Shown here piece by piece: positions 1 through 10,904 of a stretch of DNA of 64,000 bases. The stretch comes from Trichobilharzia regenti (lineage: Eukaryota > Platyhelminthes > Trematoda > Strigeidida > Schistosomatidae), in the NCBI GenBank assembly GCA_944472135.2, contig OX235264.1, positions 89,042,319 to 89,106,318 of the forward strand, given 5' to 3'. Each line of letters opens with the position of its first letter. Position 1 is the first letter of the stretch. The position numbers and the translations under genes are program-made. A model generated the notes under the pieces. That model was not told where the DNA came from. It saw only the letters and a program-made list of their open reading frames with translations, and made no database searches.

Positions 1-2
1 AA

Positions 3-548
3 TTGCTCACAGGCTGTGATCTAGGCCCACGTAAACCATCCCAGCTGCTCAGGCACATGCGCCAGTTAATCGGAAATCATAAAGTAGACGAGGTAGTGCT
101 GAAACAGATGTGGTTGCAACGTTTACCTAGAAATGTCCAGCAAATTTTAATCATATCAGGAAAGTCGTATGACTTAGACCAACTAAGTGACATGGCAGAT
201 AGTATTTTGGATGTTTTATCCGATAACACCATAAGTCACGTAGCATCTGATAGTGCCACACCGTGTCATTCCACACCCACGGCAGACACACCGATACTCG
301 CCGCCACTGCAGACTTAGCGGCAAGGATTGACAAGTTGGAAACTGATAAGTCTGATCGACAAGTCCGGAGACGGAGTTCACAAAGAAGGTCACCATCACG
401 ACGACGATCCTTCTCACGACAGCGTTCTTACACGTCTTCTCGGGATAGCAATATATGCTGGTATCACTGGAAGTTTGGACGTCATGCCCTGAAATGTGTA
501 AAACCGTGCAGCTTTAGCGAAGCCAACCAGGCTCAGGGAAACGCCTAA
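3..548 (+). CDS. gag: Gag, copy 1, 5'-truncated by window edge (CsRn1-type)
   Basis: Partial Gag structural protein; the missing N-terminus lies outside the window. The visible 181 residues match the C-terminal part of the complete Gag of copy 2. They include the conserved capsid-like stretch with QMWLQRLP, an Arg/Ser-rich run, and the C-terminal CHCC finger (spacing C-X2-H-X9-C-X3-C). It ends at TAA 546-548. The protease frame starts at ATG 560 in the -1 frame, so Pol could be reached by a -1 frameshift or by re-initiation; the sequence does not decide. Confidence 0.9.
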   Translation: MLTGCDLGPRKPSQLLRHMRQLIGNHKVDEVVLKQMWLQRLPRNVQQILIISGKSYDLDQLSDMADSILDVLSDNTISHVASDSATPCHSTPTADTPILAATADLAARIDKLETDKSDRQVRRRSSQRRSPSRRRSFSRQRSYTSSRDSNICWYHWKFGRHALKCVKPCSFSEANQAQGNA

Positions 549-559
549 GCCAGACAGTG

Positions 560-677
560 ATGGCGACAGCTGTTATTGGCAAGCAAACAAGTCGCCTCTT
601 CTATGTGAAGGATAAAACTTCAGACACTTTATTCCTGGTAGACACGGGAGCAGAAGTTAGCGTAATCCCTCCTTCAC

Positions 678-724
<47 letters not shown>

Positions 725-3670
725 ACTCGACACACAAGCATACAGACGTATGGAGAGCAATCCCTCATACTGGATCTAGGTTTACGTCGGCGTTTCACAT
801 GGATTTTCATGGTAGCCGACGTCAGTCACGCCATCCTCGGAGCAGATTTCTTGAGTAATTTCAACCTGTTAGTTGACGTCAACAATAAAAAACTGATTGA
901 TAACAACACCCAACTAAAGATCCATGGAATTATCTCTAACTATTCTGTCTATAATATCAGTATTGAAAGACCAGTTGATTGCACTTTTTCCGCCCTACTT
1001 CATCGTTTACCTAAAATTCTTAAGCCGTCGTAAAACATCGAGGACGTCCCTCATACAGTCACTCACAAGAAAGTTACTACGGGTCAACCAGTTCGTGCTC
1101 GTCCTCGTAGATTACCCCCGGACAAATTGGCAGCAGCCAAGGCAGAATTTGAACACATGATGCAGCTCGGCATCATCAGACCCTCCAATAGTCCTTGGTC
1201 TTCGCCCTTACACATGGTGCCTAAAGCTGATCATGATTGGAGGCCATGTGGGGATTACCGACATTTAAACAATGCCACAGTTCCCGACCGTTATCCTATT
1301 CCTCATCTTCATGATTTCTCCCTGACATTACACGGAAAAACCATTTTTTCTAAAGTAGACTTGGTCAGGGCCTATCACCAAATACCAGTTGCCCAAGAGG
1401 ATATCGAAAAAACGGCCATCATCACACCTTTCGGTTTGTTTGAATTTCTCCGCATGCCATTTGGCCTAAAGAACGCAGCACAATCCTTCCAACGTTTCAT
1501 GGATCAGGTCACACAAGGTTTGGACTTTGTATTTGTATATATCGATGACGTTTTAATTGCTAGCTCGTCGCCCGAAGAACATACTGATCACCTCACCATC
1601 TTATTTCAACGATTTGAGCAATATGGAGTCGTCATTAACCCCAAAAAGTGCATATTCGGTGTCTCCTCTATACAGTTTCTGGGACACCACATAACCGCGA
1701 ATGGTATTACGCCTACGGAGGAAAAGATAGAGTCCATCAAAAACTTCCCCGAACCAGATTCACTCAAGAAGGTCAGACGTTTTTTGGGGATGTTTAATTT
1801 CTATCGGCGTTTCATTCCTTCGTGTGCCTCCATCGTCCAGCCGTTAACCGACCTCCTTAAAAATGATCCTAAAAAGTTTCAGTGGTCAGCTGAAGCACGC
1901 GAATCATTTTGCAACGCAAAAGATGCCTTATCCAGAGTCACTATGCTATCCCATATCAACCCCGAAGCGTCGCTTATTTTGTGCACAGATGCCTCCCAAG
2001 TAGCTGTAGGGGCAGTATTACAACAAAAGATGAAGGGCGAAGTCACCCCACTCGCATTCTTTTCTAAGAAGTTGGAACCGGCTCAGACACGATACAGCAC
2101 TTTTGGGAGAGAATTGCTGGCCATATATCTTGCAGTGAAGCATTTCAGTTACTTACTACAGGGCCGGCATTTCACTATTTTTACTGACCACAAGCCCCTG
2201 TGTCATGCTTTCACTACTTCACTTGATAAACACTCCCCTAGAGAAGCCAGACAGTTGGATTATATCTCCCAATTTTCAACCGACATTCAGTACATCAAAG
2301 GGGATGCGAACGTGGTAGCCGATTCTCTTTCAAGAAGTGACATTAACCAGCTCCAAACGTCGGTAGACATCAGTCTTGATCGTATGGCTCAATTACAAAG
2401 AGATGACGTTGAACTCCAAACCTGCCGCAGAAACTCTTCCTTACAGCTCAAAGATGTGCCTATCCCCTTATCAGATGCAACCATAGTCTGCGATGTATCT
2501 ACCGGCACTAATCGTCCATTTGTCCCTCTCAGTTGCCGAAAAGCATTGTTCGAACATTTACATTCGCTTTCTCACCCTGGAGTACGCGCCACGGTCAGAC
2601 TGATCAGCGAACGCTTCGTGTGGCCTAAAATGAACTCTGACATTCGGAGATGGGCACGAGAATGTATCCAATGCCAATGCTCCAAAGTACACCGCCACAC
2701 TATTACAACCCCGAAGACGTTTAAATTACCCGAAAGGAGATTTCAGCATATCCATATAGATATCGTGGGACCATTGCCAACATCAAGGGGATATACACAT
2801 ATCCTGACAGCGATTGATAGATTTACTCGTTGGGCTATTGCATGCCCCTTAAACGACATATCTGCTGAAAACGTTGCTTTAGTTTTTCTCGACCGTTGGG
2901 TGTCAAACTACGGTGTACCAACTACTATTACATCCGACCGCGGTCCTCAATTCCAATCGACACTCTTTCGCGAACTGACGAGACTTCTGGGAGTGAAACA
3001 TATCTCCACAACAGCCTATCATCCGGCAGCGAATGGTCTAGTGGAAAGATTCCACAGACAACTGAAAAGCTCCCTGATGGCGCAGAATGATACATCTAAG
3101 TGGAGTGAATACTTACCTTTGATTTTACTTGGTATCCGTTCTACTATCAAAGAAGATTTAGGATGTACACCGGCTCAACTTGTCTATGGCACCAACCTAA
3201 CCTTGCCTGGACAGCTAGTCCCCTCAGCCGATTCCACAGACGTGAACATTGCCGACTTCACTAACCGATTAACTAGACAAATGCTTCAACTTCAACCAAC
3301 AGCACCTCGACAATCTCCCCGAAGAGATCAGATCAACAAACATCTACAAACTTGCAAATTCGTCTTCATTCGAGTCGACGCCATCAGAAAAGGATTGCAA
3401 CCTCCATACGAAGGACCCTTTCAAGTTATTAAACGTTCAGACAAACACTTTACAGTGAACAAGAATGGAAGACGAGAGACTGTTTCAATTGATCGAATCA
3501 AACCCGCATACACCGACAACGACTTCGAATCTACATCGGCAGCTGCGCAATCAAATAATCAAACATCCGATTCCCCTCCACCGGCACCAAGTCTTATCCT
3601 CCCTCCATATCACACACGTAGTGGTCGGCAAATCAGTAAACCGGCTCGCTACGTTCATTTTGAGGACTAA
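560..3670 (+). pseudogene. pol: Protease-RT-RNaseH-integrase polyprotein, copy 1, two in-frame stops
   Basis: Pro-Pol of the CsRn1-type element. The frame opens at ATG 560 and shows the aspartic protease site [12 protein letters not shown], then stops at TAA 680-682 where a 43-nt poly(A) run begins. The same frame resumes with the protease C-terminal part (ILGADFL). It is stopped again at 1031-1033, where copies 2 and 3 read TAC and this copy reads TAA. From there it is open to 3670: RT with [17 protein letters not shown] and YIDDVLIA, RNase H with CTDAS and FTDHKPL, integrase with an HHCC finger (HPGVR...CIQCQC), the D,D,E residues in [15 protein letters not shown] and NGLVERFH, and the C-terminal HTRSGR motif. 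The second stop is private to copy 1 and should inactivate it. Confidence 0.9.
681..723 (+). repeat. Poly(A) run inside protease, copy 1 (43 A)
   Basis: An uninterrupted run of about 43 A sits between the protease motif VIPPSL and the downstream QTYGEQ segment. The first two A complete an in-frame TAA. The run plus the variable bases after it, up to the shared CAAGC, is 59 bp, the same total as in the other two copies. Confidence 0.9.
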
Positions 3671-4146
3671 CAAAAGAAAAATAATTAAAAATTATTATTA
3701 TCTTTTTCGTTTAGACATTATCATCATGACCGTTAGTATTTCGTCGTAAACTTTGATGTTACTATCACTATTATTTATTTATATGTACCTCACCGAAAAA
3801 ACAGGTAGTGTCCTTTCCAAAAACTATTGATCTTTAATCCATATTTTTTTAAATGTTTCTTTCCCCTCCTTAATTACTGTGTATTTACATATTTTTCTTT
3901 ATACATTAAAAATCTATGTTCATGGTTAGTGCAAATTTAAGTGACATGACTTTCTATTTCAATTTTTATTGCTGAACTCATTGTATATGCTTTCAGACTT
4001 TACATGATTCACATACCTTCTCGCGTTTATGCATGTTGTAATATATCCCTATTTTTATCCAAAAGTTGCTATTACTATTATTATTTACTTCATAGTTTTA
4101 CTTATCATTTTCCGGTTGTCTCTCCGGACCTCTAGGGGGGGAGCCG
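3671..4146 (+). other. 3' untranslated stretch with polypurine tract, no env
   Basis: AT-rich sequence between the Pol stop and the LTR. It has no sizeable ORF that could be an envelope gene. A G-rich purine run (CTCTAGGGGGGGAGCC) directly precedes the TGTTGAG start of the LTR and is the likely polypurine tract priming plus-strand DNA. The same block recurs at 8765-9240 and 13858-14333. Confidence 0.7.
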
Positions 4147-4627
4147 TGTTGAGTACGTAACAATGTGATTGTACACTTTTTGGTTACTTGTATAAATTCG
4201 AGATATTGTACATAATTTTTGTTTAAAACGCTTCTTGTTGAAATATACATAACTTCCGTGTACAATTGAAAAATACACTCTGCTGTTGGAGACTTCGTCT
4301 TCTCCCTGGTCACTTCTGCTTACTTGCTCCACTCACACCGTGTTGTATACTTCGGATTTATTGTAGGAGCCTACTACTCTCAACCGAAGACATTTCTACA
4401 ACCGGAACACAGCAGCTACAGCAGACGCAGTCCAAACAATTAACGTGCCTGTGGATTATATAATTAATTTGTAGCCGAGGACTTAGACGTTATATACAAG
4501 TAATCCTTTTTGTTGCTATAACTCGTCACTGTATTTTTGGTAATATATTGTGATTTAACACTCCACTGACTTGGATTATTACTTTTATACTTGGAATGTT
4601 AGTGAACTCTAATATTAGTCCCCTACA
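4147..4627 (+). repeat. LTR between copies 1 and 2 (CsRn1-type)
   Basis: About 481 bp starting TGTTGAG and ending CTACA, so bounded by TG...CA. It serves as 3' LTR of copy 1 and 5' LTR of copy 2. A TATA-like TGTATAAATT lies near 4190. The boundary is supported by the purine tract before it and the primer site after it. Confidence 0.85.
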
Positions 4628-4633
4628 AATTAA

Positions 4634-4650
4634 TTGGTGAGCCCGATAAG
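4634..4650 (+). other. Primer-binding site, tRNA-Trp-like
   Basis: Seven bases after the LTR the sequence reads TGGTGAGCCCGATAAG. Its first 12 bases differ at one position from the complement of a eukaryotic tRNA-Trp 3' end, the primer reported for CsRn1-clade elements. The match fades after that, so the tRNA assignment is an inference. The site recurs after the LTR at 9241. Confidence 0.55.
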
Positions 4651-4766
4651 AACACGGATTATTTTGGCATATTCGTATTCTTATTTTTGCTATTTTTATA
4701 TTCATTGTGATTTTGTGTGTGGTTTATATTTGCATCCTAATTTGCACCAATAACCTCATATATATA

Positions 4767-5642
4767 ATGTCATCACCTCAGTCCGGTACATCAAACGAGC
4801 AGACAACTAATAGCGGGACAAATGCCACAATAAATGCCATCACTGATTTTCGTTTACCCCAATACGGTTTCGCAGAACCAAGGATTTGGTTTGCTGTAAT
4901 TGAACCGTTGCTAGAAGCACGGGGCATTAAGTCCCAAATTGCCAAATATGGTATGGTGCTGGCAGAACTTCCTCCGTCAGTATTGACAGAAATCAGCGAT
5001 TTCATCGAAGATCCTCCGACGGAACATCAATTTGATAAACTTAAAGCCCTCCTCATACAACGTACCAGTCTGTCGGATGAGAAAAGAATCCAACAATTGC
5101 TCACAGGCTGTGATCTAGGCCCACGTAAACCATCCCAGCTGCTCAGGCACATGCGCCAGTTAATCGGAAATCATAAAGTAGACGAGGTAGTGCTGAAACA
5201 GATGTGGTTGCAACGTTTACCTAGAAATGTCCAGCAAATTTTAATCATATCAGGAAAGTCGTATGACTTAGACCAACTAAGTGACATGGCAGATAGTATT
5301 TTGGATGTTTTATCCGATAACACCATAAGTCACGTAGCATCTGATAGTGCCACACCGTGTCATTCCACACCCACGGCAGACACACCGATACTCGCCGCCA
5401 CTGCAGACTTAGCGGCAAGGATTGACAAGTTGGAAACTGATAAGTCTGATCGACAAGTCCGGAGACGGAGTTCACAAAGAAGGTCACCATCACGACGACG
5501 ATCCTTCTCACGACAGCGTTCTTACACGTCTTCTCGGGATAGCAATATATGCTGGTATCACTGGAAGTTTGGACGTCATGCCCTGAAATGTGTAAAACCG
5601 TGCAGCTTTAGCGAAGCCAACCAGGCTCAGGGAAACGCCTAA
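4767..5642 (+). CDS. gag: Gag, copy 2, complete (CsRn1-type, CHCC finger)
   Basis: A 291-residue Gag that should form the virus-like particle and bind element RNA. I chose ATG 4767 (MSSPQSGT); the frame is open upstream but lacks a good ATG context. Residues about 25-200 form an alpha-helical capsid-like region (FAVIEPLLEARG, LLRHMRQLIGNHKVDE). Residues about 233-258 are an Arg/Ser-rich stretch (RRRSSQRRSPSRRRS) resembling the RS domain of splicing factors. C262, H265, C275 and C279 form the C-X2-H-X9-C-X3-C finger typical of the CsRn1 clade, in place of the usual CCHC knuckle. No break is seen. The protease begins 11 nt after the stop in the -1 frame. Confidence 0.93.
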   Translation: MSSPQSGTSNEQTTNSGTNATINAITDFRLPQYGFAEPRIWFAVIEPLLEARGIKSQIAKYGMVLAELPPSVLTEISDFIEDPPTEHQFDKLKALLIQRTSLSDEKRIQQLLTGCDLGPRKPSQLLRHMRQLIGNHKVDEVVLKQMWLQRLPRNVQQILIISGKSYDLDQLSDMADSILDVLSDNTISHVASDSATPCHSTPTADTPILAATADLAARIDKLETDKSDRQVRRRSSQRRSPSRRRSFSRQRSYTSSRDSNICWYHWKFGRHALKCVKPCSFSEANQAQGNA

Positions 5643-5653
5643 GCCAGACAGTG

Positions 5654-5771
5654 ATGGCGACAGCTGTTACTGGCAAGCAAACAAGTCGCCTCTTCTATGT
5701 GAAGGATAAAACTTCAGACACTTTATTCCTGGTAGACACGGGAGCAGAAGTTAGCGTAATCCCTCCTTCAC

Positions 5772-5807
<36 letters not shown>

Positions 5808-8764
5808 AGGCGATCTACAACGGACACCCAAGCATACAGACGTATGGAGAGCAATCCCTCATACTGGATCTAGGTTTACGTCGGCGTTTCACATGGATTT
5901 TCATGGTAGCCGACGTCAGTCACGCCATCCTCGGAGCAGATTTCTTGAGTAATTTCAACCTGTTAGTTGACGTCAACAATAAAAAACTGATTGATAACAA
6001 CACCCATCTAAAGATCCATGGAATTATCTCCAACTATTCTGTCTATAATATCAGTATTGAAAGACCAGTTGATTGCCCTTTTTCCGCCCTACTTCATCGT
6101 TTCCCTAAAATTCTTAAGCCGTCGTACAACATCGAGGACGTCCCTCATACAGTCACTCACAAGATAGTTACTACGGGTCAACCAGTTCGTGCTCGTCCTC
6201 GTAGATTACCCCCGGACAAATTGGCAGCAGCCAAGGCAGAATTTGAACACATGATGCAGCTCGGCATCATCAGACCCTCCAATAGTCCTTGGTCTTCGCC
6301 CTTACACATGGTGCCTAAAGCTGATCATGATTGGAGGCCATGTGGGGATTACCGACATTTAAACAATGCCACAGTTCCCGACCGTTATCCTATTCCTCAT
6401 CTTCATGATTTCTCCCTGACATTACACGGAAAAACCATTTTTTCTAAAGTAGACTTGGTCAGGGCCTATCACCAAATACCAGTTGCCCAAGAGGATATCG
6501 AAAAAACGGCCATCATCACACCTTTCGGTTTGTTTGAATTTCTCCGCATGCCATTTGGCCTAAAGAACGCAGCACAATCCTTCCAACGTTTCATGGATCA
6601 GGTCACACAAGGTTTGGACTTTGTATTTGTATATATCGATGACGTTTTAATTGCTAGCTCGTCGCCCGAAGAACATACTGATCACCTCACCATCTTATTT
6701 CAACGATTTGAGCAATATGGAGTCGTCATTAACCCCAAAAAGTGCATATTCGGTGTCTCCTCTATACAGTTTCTGGGACACCACATAACCGCGAATGGTA
6801 TTACGCCTACGGAGGAAAAGATAGAGTCCATCAAAAACTTCCCCGAACCAGATTCACTCAAGAAGGTCAGACGTTTTTTGGGGATGTTTAATTTCTATCG
6901 GCGTTTCATTCCTTCGTGTGCCTCCATCGTCCAGCCGTTAACCGACCTCCTTAAAAATGATCCTAAAAAGTTTCAGTGGTCAGCTGAAGCACGCGAATCA
7001 TTTTGCAACGCAAAAGATGCCTTATCCAGAGTCACTATGCTATCCCATATCAACCCCGAAGCGTCGCTTATTTTGTGCACAGATGCCTCCCAAGTAGCTG
7101 TAGGGGCAGTATTACAACAAAAGATGAAGGGCGAAGTCACCCCACTCGCATTCTTTTCTAAGAAGTTGGAACCGGCTCAGACACGATACAGCACTTTTGG
7201 GAGAGAATTGCTGGCCATATATCTTGCAGTGAAGCATTTCAGTTACTTACTACAGGGCCGGCATTTCACTATTTTTACTGACCACAAGCCCCTGTGTCAT
7301 GCTTTCACTACTTCACTTGATAAACACTCCCCTAGAGAAGCCAGACAGTTGGATTATATCTCCCAATTTTCAACCGACATTCAGTACATCAAAGGGGATG
7401 CGAACGTGGTAGCCGATTCTCTTTCAAGAAGTGACATTAACCAGCTCCAAACGTCGGTAGACATCAGTCTTGATCGTATGGCTCAATTACAAAGAGATGA
7501 CGTTGAACTCCAAACCTGCCGCAGAAACTCTTCCTTACAGCTCAAAGATGTGCCTATCCCCTTATCAGATGCAACCATAGTCTGCGATGTATCTACCGGC
7601 ACTAATCGTCCATTTGTCCCTCTCAGTTGCCGAAAAGCATTGTTCGAACATTTACATTCGCTTTCTCACCCTGGAGTACGCGCCACGGTCAGACTGATCA
7701 GCGAACGCTTCGTGTGGCCTAAAATGAACTCTGACATTCGGAGATGGGCACGAGAATGTATCCAATGCCAATGCTCCAAAGTACACCGCCACACTATTAC
7801 AACCCCGAAGACGTTTAAATTACCCGAAAGGAGATTTCAGCATATCCATATAGATATCGTGGGACCATTGCCAACATCAAGGGGATATACACATATCCTG
7901 ACAGCGATTGATAGATTTACTCGTTGGGCTATTGCATGCCCCTTAAACGACATATCTGCTGAAAACGTTGCTTTAGTTTTTCTCGACCGTTGGGTGTCAA
8001 ACTACGGTGTACCAACTACTATTACATCCGACCGCGGTCCTCAATTCCAATCGACACTCTTTCGCGAACTGACGAGACTTCTGGGAGTGAAACATATCTC
8101 CACAACAGCCTATCATCCGGCAGCGAATGGTCTAGTGGAAAGATTCCACAGACAACTGAAAAGCTCCCTGATGGCGCAGAATGATACATCTAAGTGGAGT
8201 GAATACTTACCTTTGATTTTACTTGGTATCCGTTCTACTATCAAAGAAGATTTAGGATGTACACCGGCTCAACTTGTCTATGGCACCAACCTAACCTTGC
8301 CTGGACAGCTAGTCCCCTCAGCCGATTCCACAGACGTGAACATTGCCGACTTCACTAACCGATTAACTAGACAAATGCTTCAACTTCAACCAACAGCACC
8401 TCGACAATCTCCCCGAAGAGATCAGATCAACAAACATCTACAAACTTGCAAATTCGTCTTCATTCGAGTCGACGCCATCAGAAAAGGATTGCAACCTCCA
8501 TACGAAGGACCCTTTCAAGTTATTAAACGTTCAGACAAACACTTTACAGTGAACAAGAATGGAAGACGAGAGACTGTTTCAATTGATCGAATCAAACCCG
8601 CATACACCGACAACGACTTCGAATCTACATCGGCAGCTGCGCAATCAAATAATCAAACATCCGATTCCCCTCCACCGGCACCAAGTCTTATCCTCCCTCC
8701 ATATCACACACGTAGTGGTCGGCAAATCAGTAAACCGGCTCGCTACGTTCATTTTGAGGACTAA
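5654..8764 (+). CDS. pol: Protease-RT-RNaseH-integrase polyprotein, copy 2 (one stop at poly(A))
   Basis: The best-preserved Pol of the array. The frame starts at ATG 5654 with the protease site [12 protein letters not shown], meets TAA 5774-5776 at the start of a poly(A) run, and continues in the same frame after it. From ATG 5903 it is open for 953 residues. Approximate order there: protease tail with ILGADFL (residues 1-20), RT with YIDD near residue 245, RNase H (about 385-500, CTDAS, GRELLA, TDHKPL), integrase HHCC finger (about 580-630), and integrase core with D in HIDIVGP, D in TSDRGPQF and E in NGLVERFH, ending in [14 protein letters not shown]. Apart from the stop shared by all three copies, I see no damage. 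Whether that stop is real or a sequence artefact decides if the element can be active. Confidence 0.92.
5775..5805 (+). repeat. Poly(A) run inside protease, copy 2 (31 A)
   Basis: About 31 A follow CACTAT in the protease reading frame. The 28 bases after it up to CAAGC read in frame into the protease tail ([16 protein letters not shown]). Total length to CAAGC is 59 bp, as in copies 1 and 3. Confidence 0.9.
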
Positions 8765-9240
8765 CAAAAGAAAAATAATTAAAAATTATTATTATCTTTT
8801 TCGTTTAGACATTATCATCATGACCGTTAGTATTTCGTCGTAAACTTTGATGTTACTATCACTATTATTTATTTATATGTACCTCACCGAAAAAACAGGT
8901 AGTGTCCTTTCCAAAAACTATTGATCTTTAATCCATATTTTTTTAAATGTTTCTTTCCCCTCCTTAATTACTGTGTATTTACATATTTTTCTTTATACAT
9001 TAAAAATCTATGTTCATGGTTAGTGCAAATTTAAGTGACATGACTTTCTATTTCAATTTTTATTGCTGAACTCATTGTATATGCTTTCAGACTTTACATG
9101 ATTCACATACCTTCTCGCGTTTATGCATGTTGTAATATATCCCTATTTTTATCCAAAAGTTGCTATTACTATTATTATTTACTTCATAGTTTTACTTATC
9201 ATTTTCCGGTTGTCTCTCCGGACCTCTAGGGGGGGAGCCG

Positions 9241-9721
9241 TGTTGAGTACGTAACAATGTGATTGTACACTTTTTGGTTACTTGTATAAATTCGAGATAT
9301 TGTACATAATTTTTGTTTAAAACGCTTCTTGTTGAAATATACATAACTTCCGTGTACAATTGAAAAATACACTCTGCTGTTGGAGACTTCGTCTTCTCCC
9401 TGGTCACTTCTGCTTACTTGCTCCACTCACACCGTGTTGTATACTTCGGATTTATTGTAGGAGCCTACTACTCTCAACCGAAGACATTTCTACAACCGGA
9501 ACACAGCAGCTACAGCAGACGCAGTCCAAACAATTAACGTGCCTGTGGATTATATAATTAATTTGTAGCCGAGGACTTAGACGTTATATACAAGTAATCC
9601 TTTTTGTTGCTATAACTCGTCACTGTATTTTTGGTAATATATTGTGATTTAACACTCCACTGACTTGGATTATTACTTTTATACTTGGAATGTTAGTGAA
9701 CTCTAATATTAGTCCCCTACA
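9241..9721 (+). repeat. LTR between copies 2 and 3 (CsRn1-type)
   Basis: Matches the LTR at 4147 at every position I compared, with the same TG start, CTACA end, preceding purine tract and following TGGTGAGCC primer site. It is shared by copies 2 and 3. Confidence 0.85.
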
Positions 9722-9860
9722 AATTAATTGGTGAGCCCGATAAGAACACGGATTATTTTGGCATATTCGTATTCTTATTTTTGCTATTTTTATATTCATT
9801 GTGATTTTGTGTGTGGTTTATATTTGCATCCTAATTTGCACCAATAACCTCATATATATA

Positions 9861-10736
9861 ATGTCATCACCTCAGTCCGGTACATCAAACGAGCAGACAA
9901 CTAATAGCGGGACAAATGCCACAATAAATGCCATCACTGATTTTCGTTTACCCCAATACGGTTTCGCAGAACCAAGGATTTGGTTTGCGGTAATTGAACC
10001 GTTGCTAGAAGCACGGGGCATTAAGTCCCAAATAGCCAAATATGGTATGGTGCTGGCAGAACTTCCTCCGTCAGTATTGACAGAAATCAGCGATTTCATC
10101 GAAGATCCTCCGACGGAACATCAATTTGATAAACTTAAAGCCCTCCTCATACAACGTACCAGTCTGTCGGATGAGAAAAGAATCCAACAATTGCTCACAG
10201 GCTGTGATCTAGGCCCACGTAAACCATCCCAGCTGCTCAGGCACATGCGCCAGTTAATCGGAAATCATAAAGTAGACGAGGTAGTGCTGAAACAGATGTG
10301 GTTGCAACGTTTACCTAGAAATGTCCAGCAAATTTTAATCATCTCAGGAAAGTCGTATGACTTAGACCAACTAAGTGACATGGCAGATAGTATTTTGGAT
10401 GTTTTATCCGATAACACCATAAGTCACGTAGCATCTGATAGTGCCACACCGTGTCATTCCACACCCACGGCAGACACACCGATACTCGCCGCCATTGCAG
10501 ACTTAGCGGCAAGGATTGACAAGTTGGAAACTAATAAGTCTGATCGACAAGTCCGGAGACGGAGTTCACAAAGAAGGTCACCATCACGACGACGATCCTT
10601 CTCACGACAGCGTTCTTACACGTCTTCTCGGGATAGCAATATATGCTGGTATCACTGGAAGTTTGGACGTCATGCCCTGAAATGTGTAAAACCGTGCAGC
10701 TTTAGCGAAGCCAACCAGGCTCAGGGAAACGCCTAA
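9861..10736 (+). CDS. gag: Gag, copy 3, complete (CsRn1-type, CHCC finger)
   Basis: Same 291-residue Gag as copy 2, from ATG 9861 to TAA. I see two amino-acid differences from copy 2, both between the helical region and the RS stretch (T to I in AAIADLAAR; D to N in LETNKSDR). The RS stretch and the CHCC finger are unchanged. No break is present. Confidence 0.92.
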   Translation: MSSPQSGTSNEQTTNSGTNATINAITDFRLPQYGFAEPRIWFAVIEPLLEARGIKSQIAKYGMVLAELPPSVLTEISDFIEDPPTEHQFDKLKALLIQRTSLSDEKRIQQLLTGCDLGPRKPSQLLRHMRQLIGNHKVDEVVLKQMWLQRLPRNVQQILIISGKSYDLDQLSDMADSILDVLSDNTISHVASDSATPCHSTPTADTPILAAIADLAARIDKLETNKSDRQVRRRSSQRRSPSRRRSFSRQRSYTSSRDSNICWYHWKFGRHALKCVKPCSFSEANQAQGNA

Positions 10737-10747
10737 GCCAGACAGTG

Positions 10748-10865
10748 ATGGCGACAGCTGTTACTGGCAAGCAAACAAGTCGCCTCTTCTATGTGAAGGA
10801 TAAAACTTCAGACACTTTATTCCTGGTAGACACGGGAGCAGAAGTTAGCGTAATCCCTCCTTCAC

Positions 10866-10904
<39 letters not shown>

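Noticed and set aside
601..810. Minus-strand 69-codon ORF with a poly-Phe run
   Set aside because: It is the poly(A) tract read backwards through the protease gene.
3090..3749. Small plus-strand frames inside and after pol (64 and 94 codons) as accessory genes
   Set aside because: They overlap integrase and Pol C-terminus in another frame, have no motif, and are identical only because the copies are identical.
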